Shown: one piece after another, positions 6,062-14,020 of the stretch
Layout of the letters: each line of letters opens with the position of its first letter
Numbering within the stretch: position 1 is the stretch's first letter
Source: an uncultured Peptoniphilus sp.
Lineage (GTDB): Bacteria; Bacillota; Clostridia; Tissierellales; Peptoniphilaceae
Length of the DNA stretch: 17,909 nt
Direction of reading: 5' to 3'
Assembly (NCBI GenBank): GCA_902465645.1
Contig: CABQNX010000026.1
Location: 1-17,909 of the forward strand
The notes under the pieces: generated by a model
Databases searched by the model: none
What the model was told of the DNA's origin: nothing
The model's input: only the letters and a program-made list of their open reading frames with translations
Program-made: the position numbers and the translations under genes

Positions 6062-8134
6062 CTAGCTTAGTGAATTAAAAATATCTTCGTAAGATGGCAA
6101 AGTCATATTTTTTCTTGAGATTAATTTTTCCATTTGGTCTGCAATTTTTCGCGTTGCTAATAAGATTGTGGCAATATTTCTCTCAACATACTCTGCTTTT
6201 TCATAAATTTCATCTATTTTATTTGAATGGTCAAGGAGAAGTTCAATCTCATCTCCACATTCAAGTAAGTCTGTAATCATCTTGTCTATTTTATCATACT
6301 TAGTCCTTAGTTTTTCATTGTTTTTAAATTTTAAAATTTGAGATAGGTCTTTTAATTCAGCCATTCCCATAGGGATTAGGTCCTTGTGGATCATGGAAAC
6401 CATAGTTTTGGCCTCAAGACTGTGATAAATTACCACTTCTTCGAGGTTTACTTCATAAGATGCCTTTATTTCCTTTTCAGTGTAAATCCCCCTCTTGATA
6501 AAAATATCATTGAAGTCAAAATCTCTCATTGCAACTAGGGCATCAAAATAAGTCTTGTGGTTGGCAAGTCCCCTTCTCTTGGCTTCTTCCTTCCAATCAT
6601 CAGAATAATTGTCCCCGTCGCAAATTACCCTGTCGTGTTTTTCCATAACATCTCTTACAAGTTCAAGAGTCTTTTCTCTTAACTTAGCAGGATCATCTTG
6701 GGAGTCCTTTAACTTTTCATAAATTTTTTCAAGAGAGTCTGCCATGGCACAGTTTAAGGCAATGTTTAAGTCTGATCCAGTTTTTGAAGAACCAAGCATC
6801 CTAAACTCAAACTTGTTGCCAGTAAAGGCAACAGCTGCCGTCCTGTTCCTGTCGCTAGAATCCATTGGAACACTTAGGAGGTTGTAACCTCTAAAGGCCT
6901 TGTCAGAATTATTTTTGTACTCAATATCTTCCTTTATATCCCTGAATAATTCTTCCAGGTCAGACCCAAGGAAGAGGGAGATAATTGCTGGTGGAGCTTC
7001 GTCTGCTCCCAGCCTAAAGTCATTGGAAGTTGATGATGCACTTACCCTCAAAAGACTTTGGTACTTGTCTGTGGCCTCAATTATGGCAGCGACAAACAAT
7101 AAAAAGACATTGTTATTGTAGGGGTCGTCGCCTGGGTCAAAGACATTTAGTCCGTAGTTTGTAACAATGGAATAATTGTTGTGCTTGCCAGAACCATTTA
7201 CACCATCAAAGGGTTTTTCATGAAAGAGGCAGACCAAATTATTTTCTAGGGCAGTTTCTTTTAAGATGTTCATCAAAAGTTGATTGTCATCTATAGCCAC
7301 ATTTACATTTTCAAATAAAATTGCCATTTCAAATTGATTTGGAGCAACTTCATTGTGCTCAGCTTCAGAATAAATTCCAAGCTCATAAAGCTTTTGGTCC
7401 ACTTCCTTGTAAAATTTTTCTACTCTTGCGGGGATTTGTCCAAAGTAGTGGTCTGATAACTCTTGTCCCTTTGGAGAAGGCGCTCCAACAATGGTTCTTC
7501 CGGTGCTCTTTAGGTCGCTTCTCTTCTTGTAAATCTCCTTATCAAGCAAGAAAAATTCTTGTTCAAGTCCAACCTTGACCCTCATCCTGTAGGCATATTC
7601 GTCCTTTTCAAATAAGTTGACGATCTTTGTTCCCTCATCACTTAAGATTTTTGTGGAGTCAATAAGGGGTCCCCTCTTGTCAAGTTTTTCTCCCTTATAG
7701 GACATAAAAATAGTTGGGATGTATAAGACACTTCCTATTACAAAGGAGTTTGCCGTAAGATCCCAATAAGTATAACCTCTTGCTTCAAAGGTAGACCTCA
7801 TGCCACCAGATGGAAAGGACGAAGCATCAGGTTCTCCCTTTACAAGTTCCTTGCCAGAAAACCTGTTGATTGGTTCGTTATCAGAAGTCCTAGATATAAA
7901 AGCCTCGTGCTTCTTGGCAGTGTGGCCTGATAGGGGCAAGAACCAGTGGGCAAAGTGAGTTGCCCCATTCTTTAGGGCCCAGTCCTTCATGGCATGGGCA
8001 ATGGCATCGGCAGTTTCCCTGTCTAAGTCCTTTTCATTTCTAAGTGCGTCCTTCCACTTTAAGTAAATTGGATAGGGTAGTGATTCCTTCATCTTCTTCT
8101 TGTTAAAGCTTTTTATTCCAAATTCTTCTATCAT
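6062..8134 (-). CDS. glnN: Glutamine synthetase, type III (GSIII)
   Basis: This is the large GSIII form, making glutamine from glutamate, ammonia and ATP, not the shorter GlnA type. Counting from the ATG at 8134 the protein has 690 residues. Signatures are FPSGGMRSTFEARGYTYWD (107-125), GLEQEFFL (189-196), HNEVAPNQFE (260-269), HEKPFDGVNGSGKH (305-318), and SASSTSNDFRLGADEAPPA and NRTAAVAFTGNKFEFR further on. The reading frame is open upstream to a TTG at 8161, but the ATG is preferred: AGGGGG lies 4 nt before it, and the extra nine codons would run through the terminator U tract. Transcription starts from a consensus-like promoter behind the kinase gene and must cross an intrinsic terminator. 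pyrG follows directly. Confidence 0.95.
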   Translation of the reverse strand: MIEEFGIKSFNKKKMKESLPYPIYLKWKDALRNEKDLDRETADAIAHAMKDWALKNGATHFAHWFLPLSGHTAKKHEAFISRTSDNEPINRFSGKELVKGEPDASSFPSGGMRSTFEARGYTYWDLTANSFVIGSVLYIPTIFMSYKGEKLDKRGPLIDSTKILSDEGTKIVNLFEKDEYAYRMRVKVGLEQEFFLLDKEIYKKRSDLKSTGRTIVGAPSPKGQELSDHYFGQIPARVEKFYKEVDQKLYELGIYSEAEHNEVAPNQFEMAILFENVNVAIDDNQLLMNILKETALENNLVCLFHEKPFDGVNGSGKHNNYSIVTNYGLNVFDPGDDPYNNNVFLLFVAAIIEATDKYQSLLRVSASSTSNDFRLGADEAPPAIISLFLGSDLEELFRDIKEDIEYKNNSDKAFRGYNLLSVPMDSSDRNRTAAVAFTGNKFEFRMLGSSKTGSDLNIALNCAMADSLEKIYEKLKDSQDDPAKLREKTLELVRDVMEKHDRVICDGDNYSDDWKEEAKRRGLANHKTYFDALVAMRDFDFNDIFIKRGIYTEKEIKASYEVNLEEVVIYHSLEAKTMVSMIHKDLIPMGMAELKDLSQILKFKNNEKLRTKYDKIDKMITDLLECGDEIELLLDHSNKIDEIYEKAEYVERNIATILLATRKIADQMEKLISRKNMTLPSYEDIFNSLS

Positions 8135-8156
8135 GCTTCCCCCTATTAAAAATAAA

Positions 8157-8190
8157 AACAAAAAAATGGCAATTAATTAAAATTGCCATT
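8157..8190 (-). terminator. Intrinsic terminator or attenuator in the glnN leader
   Basis: On the minus strand AATGGCAATT (8190-8181) pairs perfectly with AATTGCCATT (8174-8165) across a 6-nt loop and is followed by a seven-T tract. It lies downstream of the glnN promoter and about 22 bp before the glnN ATG. It would therefore end both the kinase operon transcript and any glnN transcript not allowed to read through. A smaller hairpin (AAACC-ACA-GGTTT, 8208-8196) precedes it in the leader. Confidence 0.75.
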
Positions 8191-8214
8191 ATGAAAAACC
8201 TGTGGTTTCTTTTT

Positions 8215-8243
8215 ATTTTATTTCAATTTAAAAACTTTGTCAA
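8215..8243 (-). promoter_or_regulatory. Promoter of the glnN-pyrG operon
   Basis: A perfect TTGACA (8243-8238) is followed after 17 bp by TAAAAT (8220-8215), on the minus strand, 11 bp past the kinase stop. It predicts a start near 8208 and a leader of about 74 nt. Confidence 0.8.
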
Positions 8244-8253
8244 TAAAATATGG

Positions 8254-9471
8254 TCATTCAGAATCCCTTAAAAGGAGGACGTGAACATCAAACCATTGCC
8301 CATGAATAGACACATTAACTTCTCCACCAAGAAGCTCTGCTAGGTTCTTAACTATATTAAGGCCAAGTCCCGACCCTTCGGAGTGGCGTGACCTGTCAGC
8401 CTTTAAAAGTTCTTCAAAAAGTTCATCAGAGTTCATATTTACTTTTTCATCTACAATGTTCTTGACATAAAATTCTATAGTGGACTTGCTCTCAATTACA
8501 CCTGCAAGGACACTTGTGCCTGGCCTTGCATGTTTGGCTGCATTGGAGAATAAATTTTCCACAATCCTCACGAAGAGGTTGACGTCAGTGTAAATTAAAA
8601 TCTCATCACTTTGAGACTTGTAAGAAAAGTCCAAGTCCTTCTTCTCAAAGAGGGAATCGTAGTCTGCATAAATTTGCAAAATCATCTCGTTTAATTCCAC
8701 TAAGGACTTCTCAATAGATAGGTTGCCTGTACTTGTCTTTGAGGCAAAGACCAAGTCGACGATTAGGTCCTTAAGTCTCGTAGAATTTCTCTTTAAAATG
8801 CTAATAAAATCCTTGGCCTCATCATCAAGGACCTCTTTCTTGGACAAGAGATCTGCATAATTAATTATTGAGGTAAGGGGAGTCTTTAAGTCGTGGGAAA
8901 TATTTGTAATTAAATCAACTTTAAACCTTTCAGACCTAAAGTTTTCTTCTAGCCTAATCCTGTCTCGCTTCTTAAAGTCTTCCATTAAGACAGTAATCCT
9001 GTCCAAGTACTCGTTCTCAAAGGGCCCTGGGATTTCAAATTCATAACCATAGAGGATAGACTCAATTAGTTCAATGGAAAGTGTGTTTTGGGCAAACTGA
9101 ACTTCAACAATAATCACTGCCCTTAAAATCATAAACAAGAGGACATTTAAGAGGACTATGTCACCACTTATTAAGCTATAAAAAAGTATGTACATTATTA
9201 TTAGGGTCACATTTAAGGTACCAAAGAGCCTAAAATTTTTAAACCTCCTATACTTATAGAGGTTATAAGTAAAAATTGTGTCAAAAAGTTTTTTTCTCCT
9301 TATCTTTAAGATGACAAAAAGAAGAGTCACAAGCCAGGAAAGTATAAAGTGCTTGTTAATATTAAAGAGTTCAAAAATAATTACTGAAGACACAAAAATA
9401 TTTTCGATAAACACCCTGTCTCTTAGGTCGACAAAGATATCTTTCAAAAAATCTTTAAAATCAGCTAGCAT
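8254..9471 (-). CDS. Membrane sensor histidine kinase
   Basis: A 405-residue sensor kinase, partner of the regulator encoded just upstream. About four closely spaced hydrophobic segments (roughly residues 22-38, 41-57, 86-101 and 105-125) with almost no extracytoplasmic loop suggest an intramembrane-sensing type. HisKA contains LITNISHDLKTPLTSIINYA, with His193 as the phosphorylation site. The ATPase domain has the N box NLFSNAAKHA (307-316) and the G2 box SEGSGLGLNIVKNL (364-377). The usual G1 DxGxG is replaced by KNIVDEKVN, as in a subgroup of Firmicutes kinases ending in ADRSRHSEGSGLGL-like motifs. The ATG at 9471 shares its A with the regulator stop (TGATG); a GTG one codon earlier is an alternative start. 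The signal is unknown. Confidence 0.93.
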   Translation of the reverse strand: MLADFKDFLKDIFVDLRDRVFIENIFVSSVIIFELFNINKHFILSWLVTLLFVILKIRRKKLFDTIFTYNLYKYRRFKNFRLFGTLNVTLIIMYILFYSLISGDIVLLNVLLFMILRAVIIVEVQFAQNTLSIELIESILYGYEFEIPGPFENEYLDRITVLMEDFKKRDRIRLEENFRSERFKVDLITNISHDLKTPLTSIINYADLLSKKEVLDDEAKDFISILKRNSTRLKDLIVDLVFASKTSTGNLSIEKSLVELNEMILQIYADYDSLFEKKDLDFSYKSQSDEILIYTDVNLFVRIVENLFSNAAKHARPGTSVLAGVIESKSTIEFYVKNIVDEKVNMNSDELFEELLKADRSRHSEGSGLGLNIVKNLAELLGGEVNVSIHGQWFDVHVLLLRDSE

Positions 9472-10163
9472 CACTTGCCCTCAATCTTGTAGCCCATACC
9501 GTAGACAGACTTAATTAAATCAGGCTTTCTTGGATTGATTTCAATCTTGTCACGAAGGTGAGAAATGTGAACAGAAATAATCTTTCTCACATCAACAGCC
9601 TCTTCCTCCCAAACTCTTTCATAGATTTCATTTGAAGAAAAAACTCTTCCAGGATTTTCTGCCAATAAATATAAAATCTTATATTCATAGGGTGTTAGGT
9701 TCACAAGATCATCTTCAACACGTACTTCTTTAGAGTCATCAAAAATTGAAACTCTGCCAATTTTTAAGTCCCCAGTCTTTATATCAGACGCCCCAAGGGA
9801 AAAATATCTTCTTATAAGAGAATTGACCCTTGCTGTAAGTTCCACTGCATTAAAGGGTTTAGTTATATAATCATCGGCGCCAACATTTAGTCCCACAATC
9901 TTATCTGTGACTTCACTCTTGGCCGATAATACAATAATAGGAATATTTGTCTCTTCTCTCATCTTCATAATAAGTGTAATCCCATCCATGACAGGCATCA
10001 TTATGTCAATTATGGCAAGGTGAATTTCATTCTCCTTCATAATTTCAAGAGCGGCGGCCCCATCTTCTGCAGTGAAGACCTTGTAGCCCTCGGCCTTTAA
10101 ATAAATTTCTATTGCGTCTAAGATATCTCTCTCATCGTCGCAAACTAATATATTGTAATCCAT
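9471..10163 (-). CDS. OmpR/PhoB-family response regulator
   Basis: A 230-residue two-domain regulator. The receiver domain has the acidic pair DD at residues 9-10, the phospho-acceptor Asp53 in IIDIMMPVMDG, the Ser/Thr position in VLSAK and Lys102 in DDYITKPF. The C-terminal winged helix (about 130-228) contains LTPYEYKILYLLAENPGRVF, the recognition-helix region RKIISVHISHLRDKI, and ends with the wing SVYGMGYKI. It is translated from an ATG with AGGTGAT upstream, and its stop overlaps the kinase start, so the pair is one operon. The target genes are not evident; the neighbouring yihY promoter overlaps its own predicted promoter, making yihY a possible but unproven target. Confidence 0.95.
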   Translation of the reverse strand: MDYNILVCDDERDILDAIEIYLKAEGYKVFTAEDGAAALEIMKENEIHLAIIDIMMPVMDGITLIMKMREETNIPIIVLSAKSEVTDKIVGLNVGADDYITKPFNAVELTARVNSLIRRYFSLGASDIKTGDLKIGRVSIFDDSKEVRVEDDLVNLTPYEYKILYLLAENPGRVFSSNEIYERVWEEEAVDVRKIISVHISHLRDKIEINPRKPDLIKSVYGMGYKIEGK

Positions 10164-10197
10164 AGTATCACCTAATCTTATTTTATCATTTAATGAA

Positions 10198-10226
10198 TTG
10201 TTATCATACGACTTTTACTATATAAT
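10198..10226 (+). promoter_or_regulatory. Candidate promoter of the yihY-like gene
   Basis: TTGTTA (10198-10203), a 17-bp spacer and a perfect TATAAT (10221-10226) lie 24 bp before the ATG. AAGAGGTG (10231-10238) serves as the ribosome-binding site, at slightly long spacing. Confidence 0.65.
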
Positions 10227-10232
10227 ACTCAA
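10203..10232 (-). promoter_or_regulatory. Candidate promoter of the two-component operon
   Basis: TTGAGT (10232-10227) and TATGAT (10208-10203) on the minus strand are separated by 18 bp, about 40 bp before the regulator start. Its spacer contains the -10 element of the divergent yihY promoter. Confidence 0.45.
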
Positions 10233-10249
10233 GAGGTGTTTAAGAAAAT

Positions 10250-11164
10250 ATGAATAATTTTATAGATAAGGTTAAAGACAATAAGGTCTTTACTTTTTTT
10301 GACAAGCTAATTTACAGGGTCCTGGACCATGACACCCTCTCTTATGGAGGAAGTCTCACATATTTTTTAGTCTTATCAATATTCCCCTTTTTAATTTCTT
10401 TAATCAACGCAATTAATTTTTCGGGAATTCTCGATCCAGAATATATTTATGGACTTCTAGATGTCCTTCCCAGTGACATCCAAGAAATTGTGACAAACTT
10501 TTTAAACGAACTCCACATGTCATCATCTGGGTCTTTCTTCACAATTTCCTTTGTCCTAGGTCTTTTCACTGCATCAACAGCAGTCTTTAAGCTCATGAAG
10601 ATAATAAATCAATCCTATGGCTTCGAAGAATCAAGGGGTTTTATAGCCCAAAGGCTAATGGCCCTTTTCTTTACAGTGGCCCTTATACTTATGATTTTTC
10701 TTCTTGTCCTTACACAAATCTTTGGACAAATTATATATGTAAATATCATGTCCTATCTGGGAATAGAAAATGAATTTTTCGACAAGGTCTGGTCAATTGC
10801 CAAAAATGCAATTCCACTTCTTTATATGTTAATAACCTTTGTCCTCTTGTACAAATTTTCTCCATCAAAATCTAGGGAGAATATGGTAACTATAAAGAGC
10901 GTTTTGCCAGGTTCTATCTTTTCAACACTTGGCCTAATAATTGCCTCACTGGGTTTCAACTTTTATGTGTCAAACTTTGGGAATTATTCCATAACTTATG
11001 GGTCTCTTGGGGGTATTATAGTGTTTTTAATCTGGCTCTATCTCATCTCAACTATAATTTTAATTGGGGCAGAGATAAATGCCACTCTTTACTCCATGAA
11101 GAACTTCAAGAGTCTTAACAACTGGCCAAGACACGACTCAATGCTAAAAAATTTACAAGACTAA
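10250..11164 (+). CDS. YihY/BrkB-family inner membrane protein
   Basis: A 304-residue protein of the YihY/virulence factor BrkB family (once misnamed RNase BN). It starts with the typical amphipathic region and SYGGSLTYFLVLSIFPFLISLI. About six membrane segments are visible (roughly residues 38-56, 95-116, 136-165, 180-200, 215-240 and 245-272). They include the family features FTASTAVFKLMKIINQSYG, the GSIFSTLGLII segment, the YGSLGGIIVFLIWLYL stretch and the GAEINATL end. The molecular function is not established; transport or envelope stress roles have been proposed for relatives. It is the only plus-strand gene in this part of the window, divergent from the two-component operon. Its stop codon overlaps that of the convergent comF gene. 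Confidence 0.92.
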   Translation: MNNFIDKVKDNKVFTFFDKLIYRVLDHDTLSYGGSLTYFLVLSIFPFLISLINAINFSGILDPEYIYGLLDVLPSDIQEIVTNFLNELHMSSSGSFFTISFVLGLFTASTAVFKLMKIINQSYGFEESRGFIAQRLMALFFTVALILMIFLLVLTQIFGQIIYVNIMSYLGIENEFFDKVWSIAKNAIPLLYMLITFVLLYKFSPSKSRENMVTIKSVLPGSIFSTLGLIIASLGFNFYVSNFGNYSITYGSLGGIIVFLIWLYLISTIILIGAEINATLYSMKNFKSLNNWPRHDSMLKNLQD

Positions 11165-11763
11165 GCTATTTCTGTGGCTGCAATTAGTGCAGTCACTTTT
11201 TTTATGCCTGCTTTTTTGGCAACTTTTGTAAGTTCAGCAATAGTTGCCCCAGTAGTTATTACATCGTCAACAATGATTATCTCTTCTGCATAAGATTTTA
11301 CACGAAAGGCATCTCTCAAATTCTCTTCACGGTCTAACTTCTTTAAACCAACCTGAAATTTGGTGTCTCTTAGCTTTTCAAAAATATCTTGGCAGGATAA
11401 GTCTAAGTTTCCTGCAATTTTTTCTGCCAAAAGCTTAGATTGGTTGTAGCCCCTTTCCCCTTCCTTATTTTTGTGCATGGGGACAAAAGTTATGACTTCT
11501 TTATTTAAATTTTTATCCAAAATCTTCTCTGTCATTATTTCAGCAATTATCTCCCCATAGGAAACCTTCCCCTTGAATTTAAAGTCTATTATCAACCTTC
11601 TCATTATTCCAGAATAAGTTGAAGCAACTATTAGATCATCGAGGCCCTCAATGTCATAATAGTAGGCTGGTTCCCTATTAATTAAGCCAAGACACTCATG
11701 GCAAAGTCCATATTCCTCTAGCTTTCTCCCACACAAGGGACACTTATCCTCTTTTAATTTCAT
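11161..11763 (-). CDS. comFC: ComF-family phosphoribosyltransferase-like competence protein
   Basis: A 200-residue protein. An N-terminal four-cysteine zinc-binding motif (Cys8, Cys11, Cys21 and Cys24 in CPLCGRKLEEYGLCHEC) precedes a type I phosphoribosyltransferase fold. The PRPP loop IIIVDDVITTGATI is at residues 162-175, and the family motif VPMHKNKEGERGYNQSKLLA at 94-113. ComFC/GntX relatives support DNA uptake during transformation; the enzymatic substrate is unknown. Its ATG lies inside the last codons of recD2 (20-bp overlap), with GAGGG as the ribosome-binding site, so the two are translationally coupled. Its stop (TAG, 11163-11161) overlaps the stop of yihY, and no terminator fits between them. 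No other competence gene is in the window. Confidence 0.9.
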   Translation of the reverse strand: MKLKEDKCPLCGRKLEEYGLCHECLGLINREPAYYYDIEGLDDLIVASTYSGIMRRLIIDFKFKGKVSYGEIIAEIMTEKILDKNLNKEVITFVPMHKNKEGERGYNQSKLLAEKIAGNLDLSCQDIFEKLRDTKFQVGLKKLDREENLRDAFRVKSYAEEIIIVDDVITTGATIAELTKVAKKAGIKKVTALIAATEIA

Positions 11764-13921
11764 CTTGGTCCCTCAACTTCTTTGCAAGATTAGAATACCT
11801 CTTACGGGTCTTGTTGTTTTCAATCATCTTCACAAGATAATCACTTATCCCCACAAGGACAACGGCCTTTGACGCCCTAGTTATAGCTGTATAAATCAAA
11901 TTTCTCGTCAAAAGCATGGGAGCAGCCCTATAAATTGGGATGACAACTACGGGAAACTCACTTCCCTGGGACTTGTGGATGGTCATGGCATAGGCAAGGG
12001 CAAGCTCGTCAAGATTGTCAGAATTATACTCAACACTTCTCACATCGTCAAAGACAACTGTGACCTTCTTGTTTTCCTTGTCGATTTTTGAAATATAACC
12101 AAGGTCACCATTAAAGACTCCCTTTTGCTTGTCCTCATAAAATTCATTTTCAACCTTAGATTCCAATTCATAATTATTTTTTGTCTGTAAGACCCTGTCG
12201 CCCAATTTAAATTTCTTCCCAAGGACTTCTATAAAGTCTTGGCTGTCATTTAGGTGGTCTTGGAGGGCGAGGTTTAAATTTTCTGTCCCATGGACCCCCT
12301 TCTTAGTTGGAGTAAGGACTTGGACATCTGATTGGCTGACGTTAAAATAATTTGGCAGCCTAGTCTTAACAAGGTCTTTGATGATTTCAAGACCCTTGGT
12401 CTCTCCCCTCTCAGAAATCATAAAAAAGTCACCGAGGTTTAAAACTGGCATGTCCCCCTTATTTATTAGGTGAGCATTTTTTACAATCATAGATTCTTCT
12501 GACTGCCTAAAGATTTCTTCAAGGTTAACTGACTCAATGACACCAGACTCCAAAATATCTGCCAAGACATTGCCTGCTCCAACAGATGGAAGTTGGTCCT
12601 TGTCCCCAACTAAGATCAAACGAGTTGGACTTTCAATGGACTTTAAGAGGGTTTCCATCAAAAGAATATCCACCATGGAAACTTCATCGAGAATTAATAC
12701 GTCGCACTCAAGTTCCTCAACGTTGGCAAAGTCCCCACCAAAACCAATTTCAAGTAGCTTGTGGATGGTGAAGGCATCTCTTCCCGTCTGCTCTTTCATC
12801 CTCTTGGCAGCCCTTCCTGTGGGAGCAGCAAGCTTTATATCCTTGTCCATGGACTCAAAAATATCTATTAAGACCTTTAGGGTTGTTGTCTTGCCAGTCC
12901 CCGGTCCCCCAGTTATGACAAAGACTCCCTTGTTAATTGCGTCCTTGACAGCCCTTCTCTGAGTCTTAGAAAGTTCAATCTTCCTAAATTTTTCCGTCCT
13001 CCTGATTTTTTTATCAATATCAAATTTTTCATCAAAGGAAATATTTAAATCATTAAGCTTTCCAGCAACATAATTTTCTGCCGCCAAGTATCTGGCTATG
13101 TAGCAATTGTAATTTTCTCCATCTCTTTCAACAAAAAAGTTTTTCTCAAGCGTAAGAGTCCTGGCTACTTCATCGGGGTCTTCAAACTTTGTTCCAAGTA
13201 TTCTCTCCCCAGCCCTTATTAGCTTGTCAAGGGGAAGATAAGTATGGCCGTCCCTGTTGGCAAGCATGAGGGCATACTTTAGTCCTGCCAGCTTCCTAAA
13301 GTCAGAGTCCCTTTCAATTCCAATGGACTCTGCAATTTCATCTGCCTTCTTAAAACCAAGTCCCCTCACCCTTCCAATTAGGTCGTAGGGATTTTTCATT
13401 ACAATTTCAATGGACTCGTCCCCATATTCTTTGTAAATTTTTAAAATCACTGAGGCAGGAAGATTGTACTTGGAGAAGTGAAGGAAAATCTTTCTCATGG
13501 CATACTGCTTGTCGAGGACTTCCTTGATGTCCCTGTATTTTTTCCTTCCAATCCCCTTAATAGAAAGGAGCTTTTTAGGATGATTTTCAATTACATCAAG
13601 AGTCTCTTCCTTAAATTCATCTACAATCCTCTCAGCCATTTTCTCTCCAACATGAGGAATCATTGCCGAAGAAAGGTAAGAAACTATTGCAGCTTCACCT
13701 TCGGGCATGACTTCTTCAAGGTCTGTGAAGGCAAACTGTTCCCCATACTTGTTGTGGTAGGTGAAGTCTCCAGTAAATTTGTATTTTAAGTTTTCTTTGA
13801 AAATTGTGGCTGAACCAACAACTACAAGGTCGCCATCACTTGAAATTATTTTTGCAACAGTGTAGCCGTTCTCATCATTTCTAAAAATTATTTTTTCCAC
13901 AAGACCTTCAAGACTAATCAA
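11744..13921 (-). CDS. recD2: RecD2-type SF1B DNA helicase
   Basis: A 725-residue 5'-3' DNA helicase of the RecD2/YrrC type, which works without RecB and RecC in DNA repair and replication-fork maintenance. The N-terminal domain begins LEGLVEKIIFRNDENGYTV, and helix-hairpin-helix elements follow (GIGRKKYRDI near 123-132, GLGFKKADEI near 187-196). The helicase core has Walker A GGPGTGKTT (338-346), motif Ia APTGRAAKRM, Walker B ILDEVSMVD (410-418), motif III LVGDKDQLPSVG (437-448), AMTIHKSQGSEF (645-656) and YTAITRA (677-683). The start is TTG, with GAGGTG 6 nt upstream and an in-frame stop just before it, so no longer form is possible. comFC overlaps its 3' end. Confidence 0.95.
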   Translation of the reverse strand: MISLEGLVEKIIFRNDENGYTVAKIISSDGDLVVVGSATIFKENLKYKFTGDFTYHNKYGEQFAFTDLEEVMPEGEAAIVSYLSSAMIPHVGEKMAERIVDEFKEETLDVIENHPKKLLSIKGIGRKKYRDIKEVLDKQYAMRKIFLHFSKYNLPASVILKIYKEYGDESIEIVMKNPYDLIGRVRGLGFKKADEIAESIGIERDSDFRKLAGLKYALMLANRDGHTYLPLDKLIRAGERILGTKFEDPDEVARTLTLEKNFFVERDGENYNCYIARYLAAENYVAGKLNDLNISFDEKFDIDKKIRRTEKFRKIELSKTQRRAVKDAINKGVFVITGGPGTGKTTTLKVLIDIFESMDKDIKLAAPTGRAAKRMKEQTGRDAFTIHKLLEIGFGGDFANVEELECDVLILDEVSMVDILLMETLLKSIESPTRLILVGDKDQLPSVGAGNVLADILESGVIESVNLEEIFRQSEESMIVKNAHLINKGDMPVLNLGDFFMISERGETKGLEIIKDLVKTRLPNYFNVSQSDVQVLTPTKKGVHGTENLNLALQDHLNDSQDFIEVLGKKFKLGDRVLQTKNNYELESKVENEFYEDKQKGVFNGDLGYISKIDKENKKVTVVFDDVRSVEYNSDNLDELALAYAMTIHKSQGSEFPVVVIPIYRAAPMLLTRNLIYTAITRASKAVVLVGISDYLVKMIENNKTRKRYSNLAKKLRDQDEIKRG

Positions 13922-13927
13922 TTAAAA

Positions 13928-13933
13928 CACCTC
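13928..13933 (-). promoter_or_regulatory. Ribosome-binding site that fixes the TTG start of recD2
   Basis: GAGGTG sits 6 nt before the TTG at 13921, and an in-frame TAA immediately precedes that codon. The protein N-terminus also matches RecD2 relatives at this point. Confidence 0.75.
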
Positions 13934-13960
13934 GACAATATTGTATCAAGTAATGGGAAT

Positions 13961-13966
13961 ATTATA
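13961..13966 (-). promoter_or_regulatory. Candidate -10 element for recD2-comFC
   Basis: A perfect TATAAT on the minus strand lies about 40 bp before the recD2 start, but no recognisable -35 stands 16-18 bp upstream of it. It lies downstream of the strong PspC-gene terminator, so the operon does need a promoter here. Confidence 0.35.
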
Positions 13967-13993
13967 CAGAAATATTTATTGATTACTTACACT

Positions 13994-14019
13994 AAAAAAG
14001 AGGTCCCTAGGACCTCCTT
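13994..14019 (-). terminator. Strong intrinsic terminator after the PspC-domain gene
   Basis: GAGGTCC (14016-14010) pairs perfectly with GGACCTC (14006-14000) across a three-base loop and can extend by G-U and A-U pairs. A run of six T follows on the minus strand. It begins 2-4 bp after the stop at 14021 and isolates recD2 from upstream transcription. Confidence 0.88.
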
Positions 14020-14020
14020 C

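Noticed and set aside
8135..8161. Nine-codon N-terminal extension of glnN from a TTG at 8161
   Set aside because: The codons run through the terminator U tract and ribosome-binding site, encode an unusual MFLFLIGGS, and the ATG at 8134 has a better start signal and matches the family start.
8191..8213. First glnN leader hairpin as an ANTAR or riboswitch element
   Set aside because: The loop has only three bases (ACA) and the leader is about 74 nt, too short for a known glutamine riboswitch or T-box; no ANTAR hexaloop pair is visible.
12537..12962. Plus-strand open frame of 141 codons inside recD2
   Set aside because: It is antisense to the conserved Walker A and Walker B region of recD2, and its Ser/Pro/Thr-rich composition is typical of reversed coding DNA.
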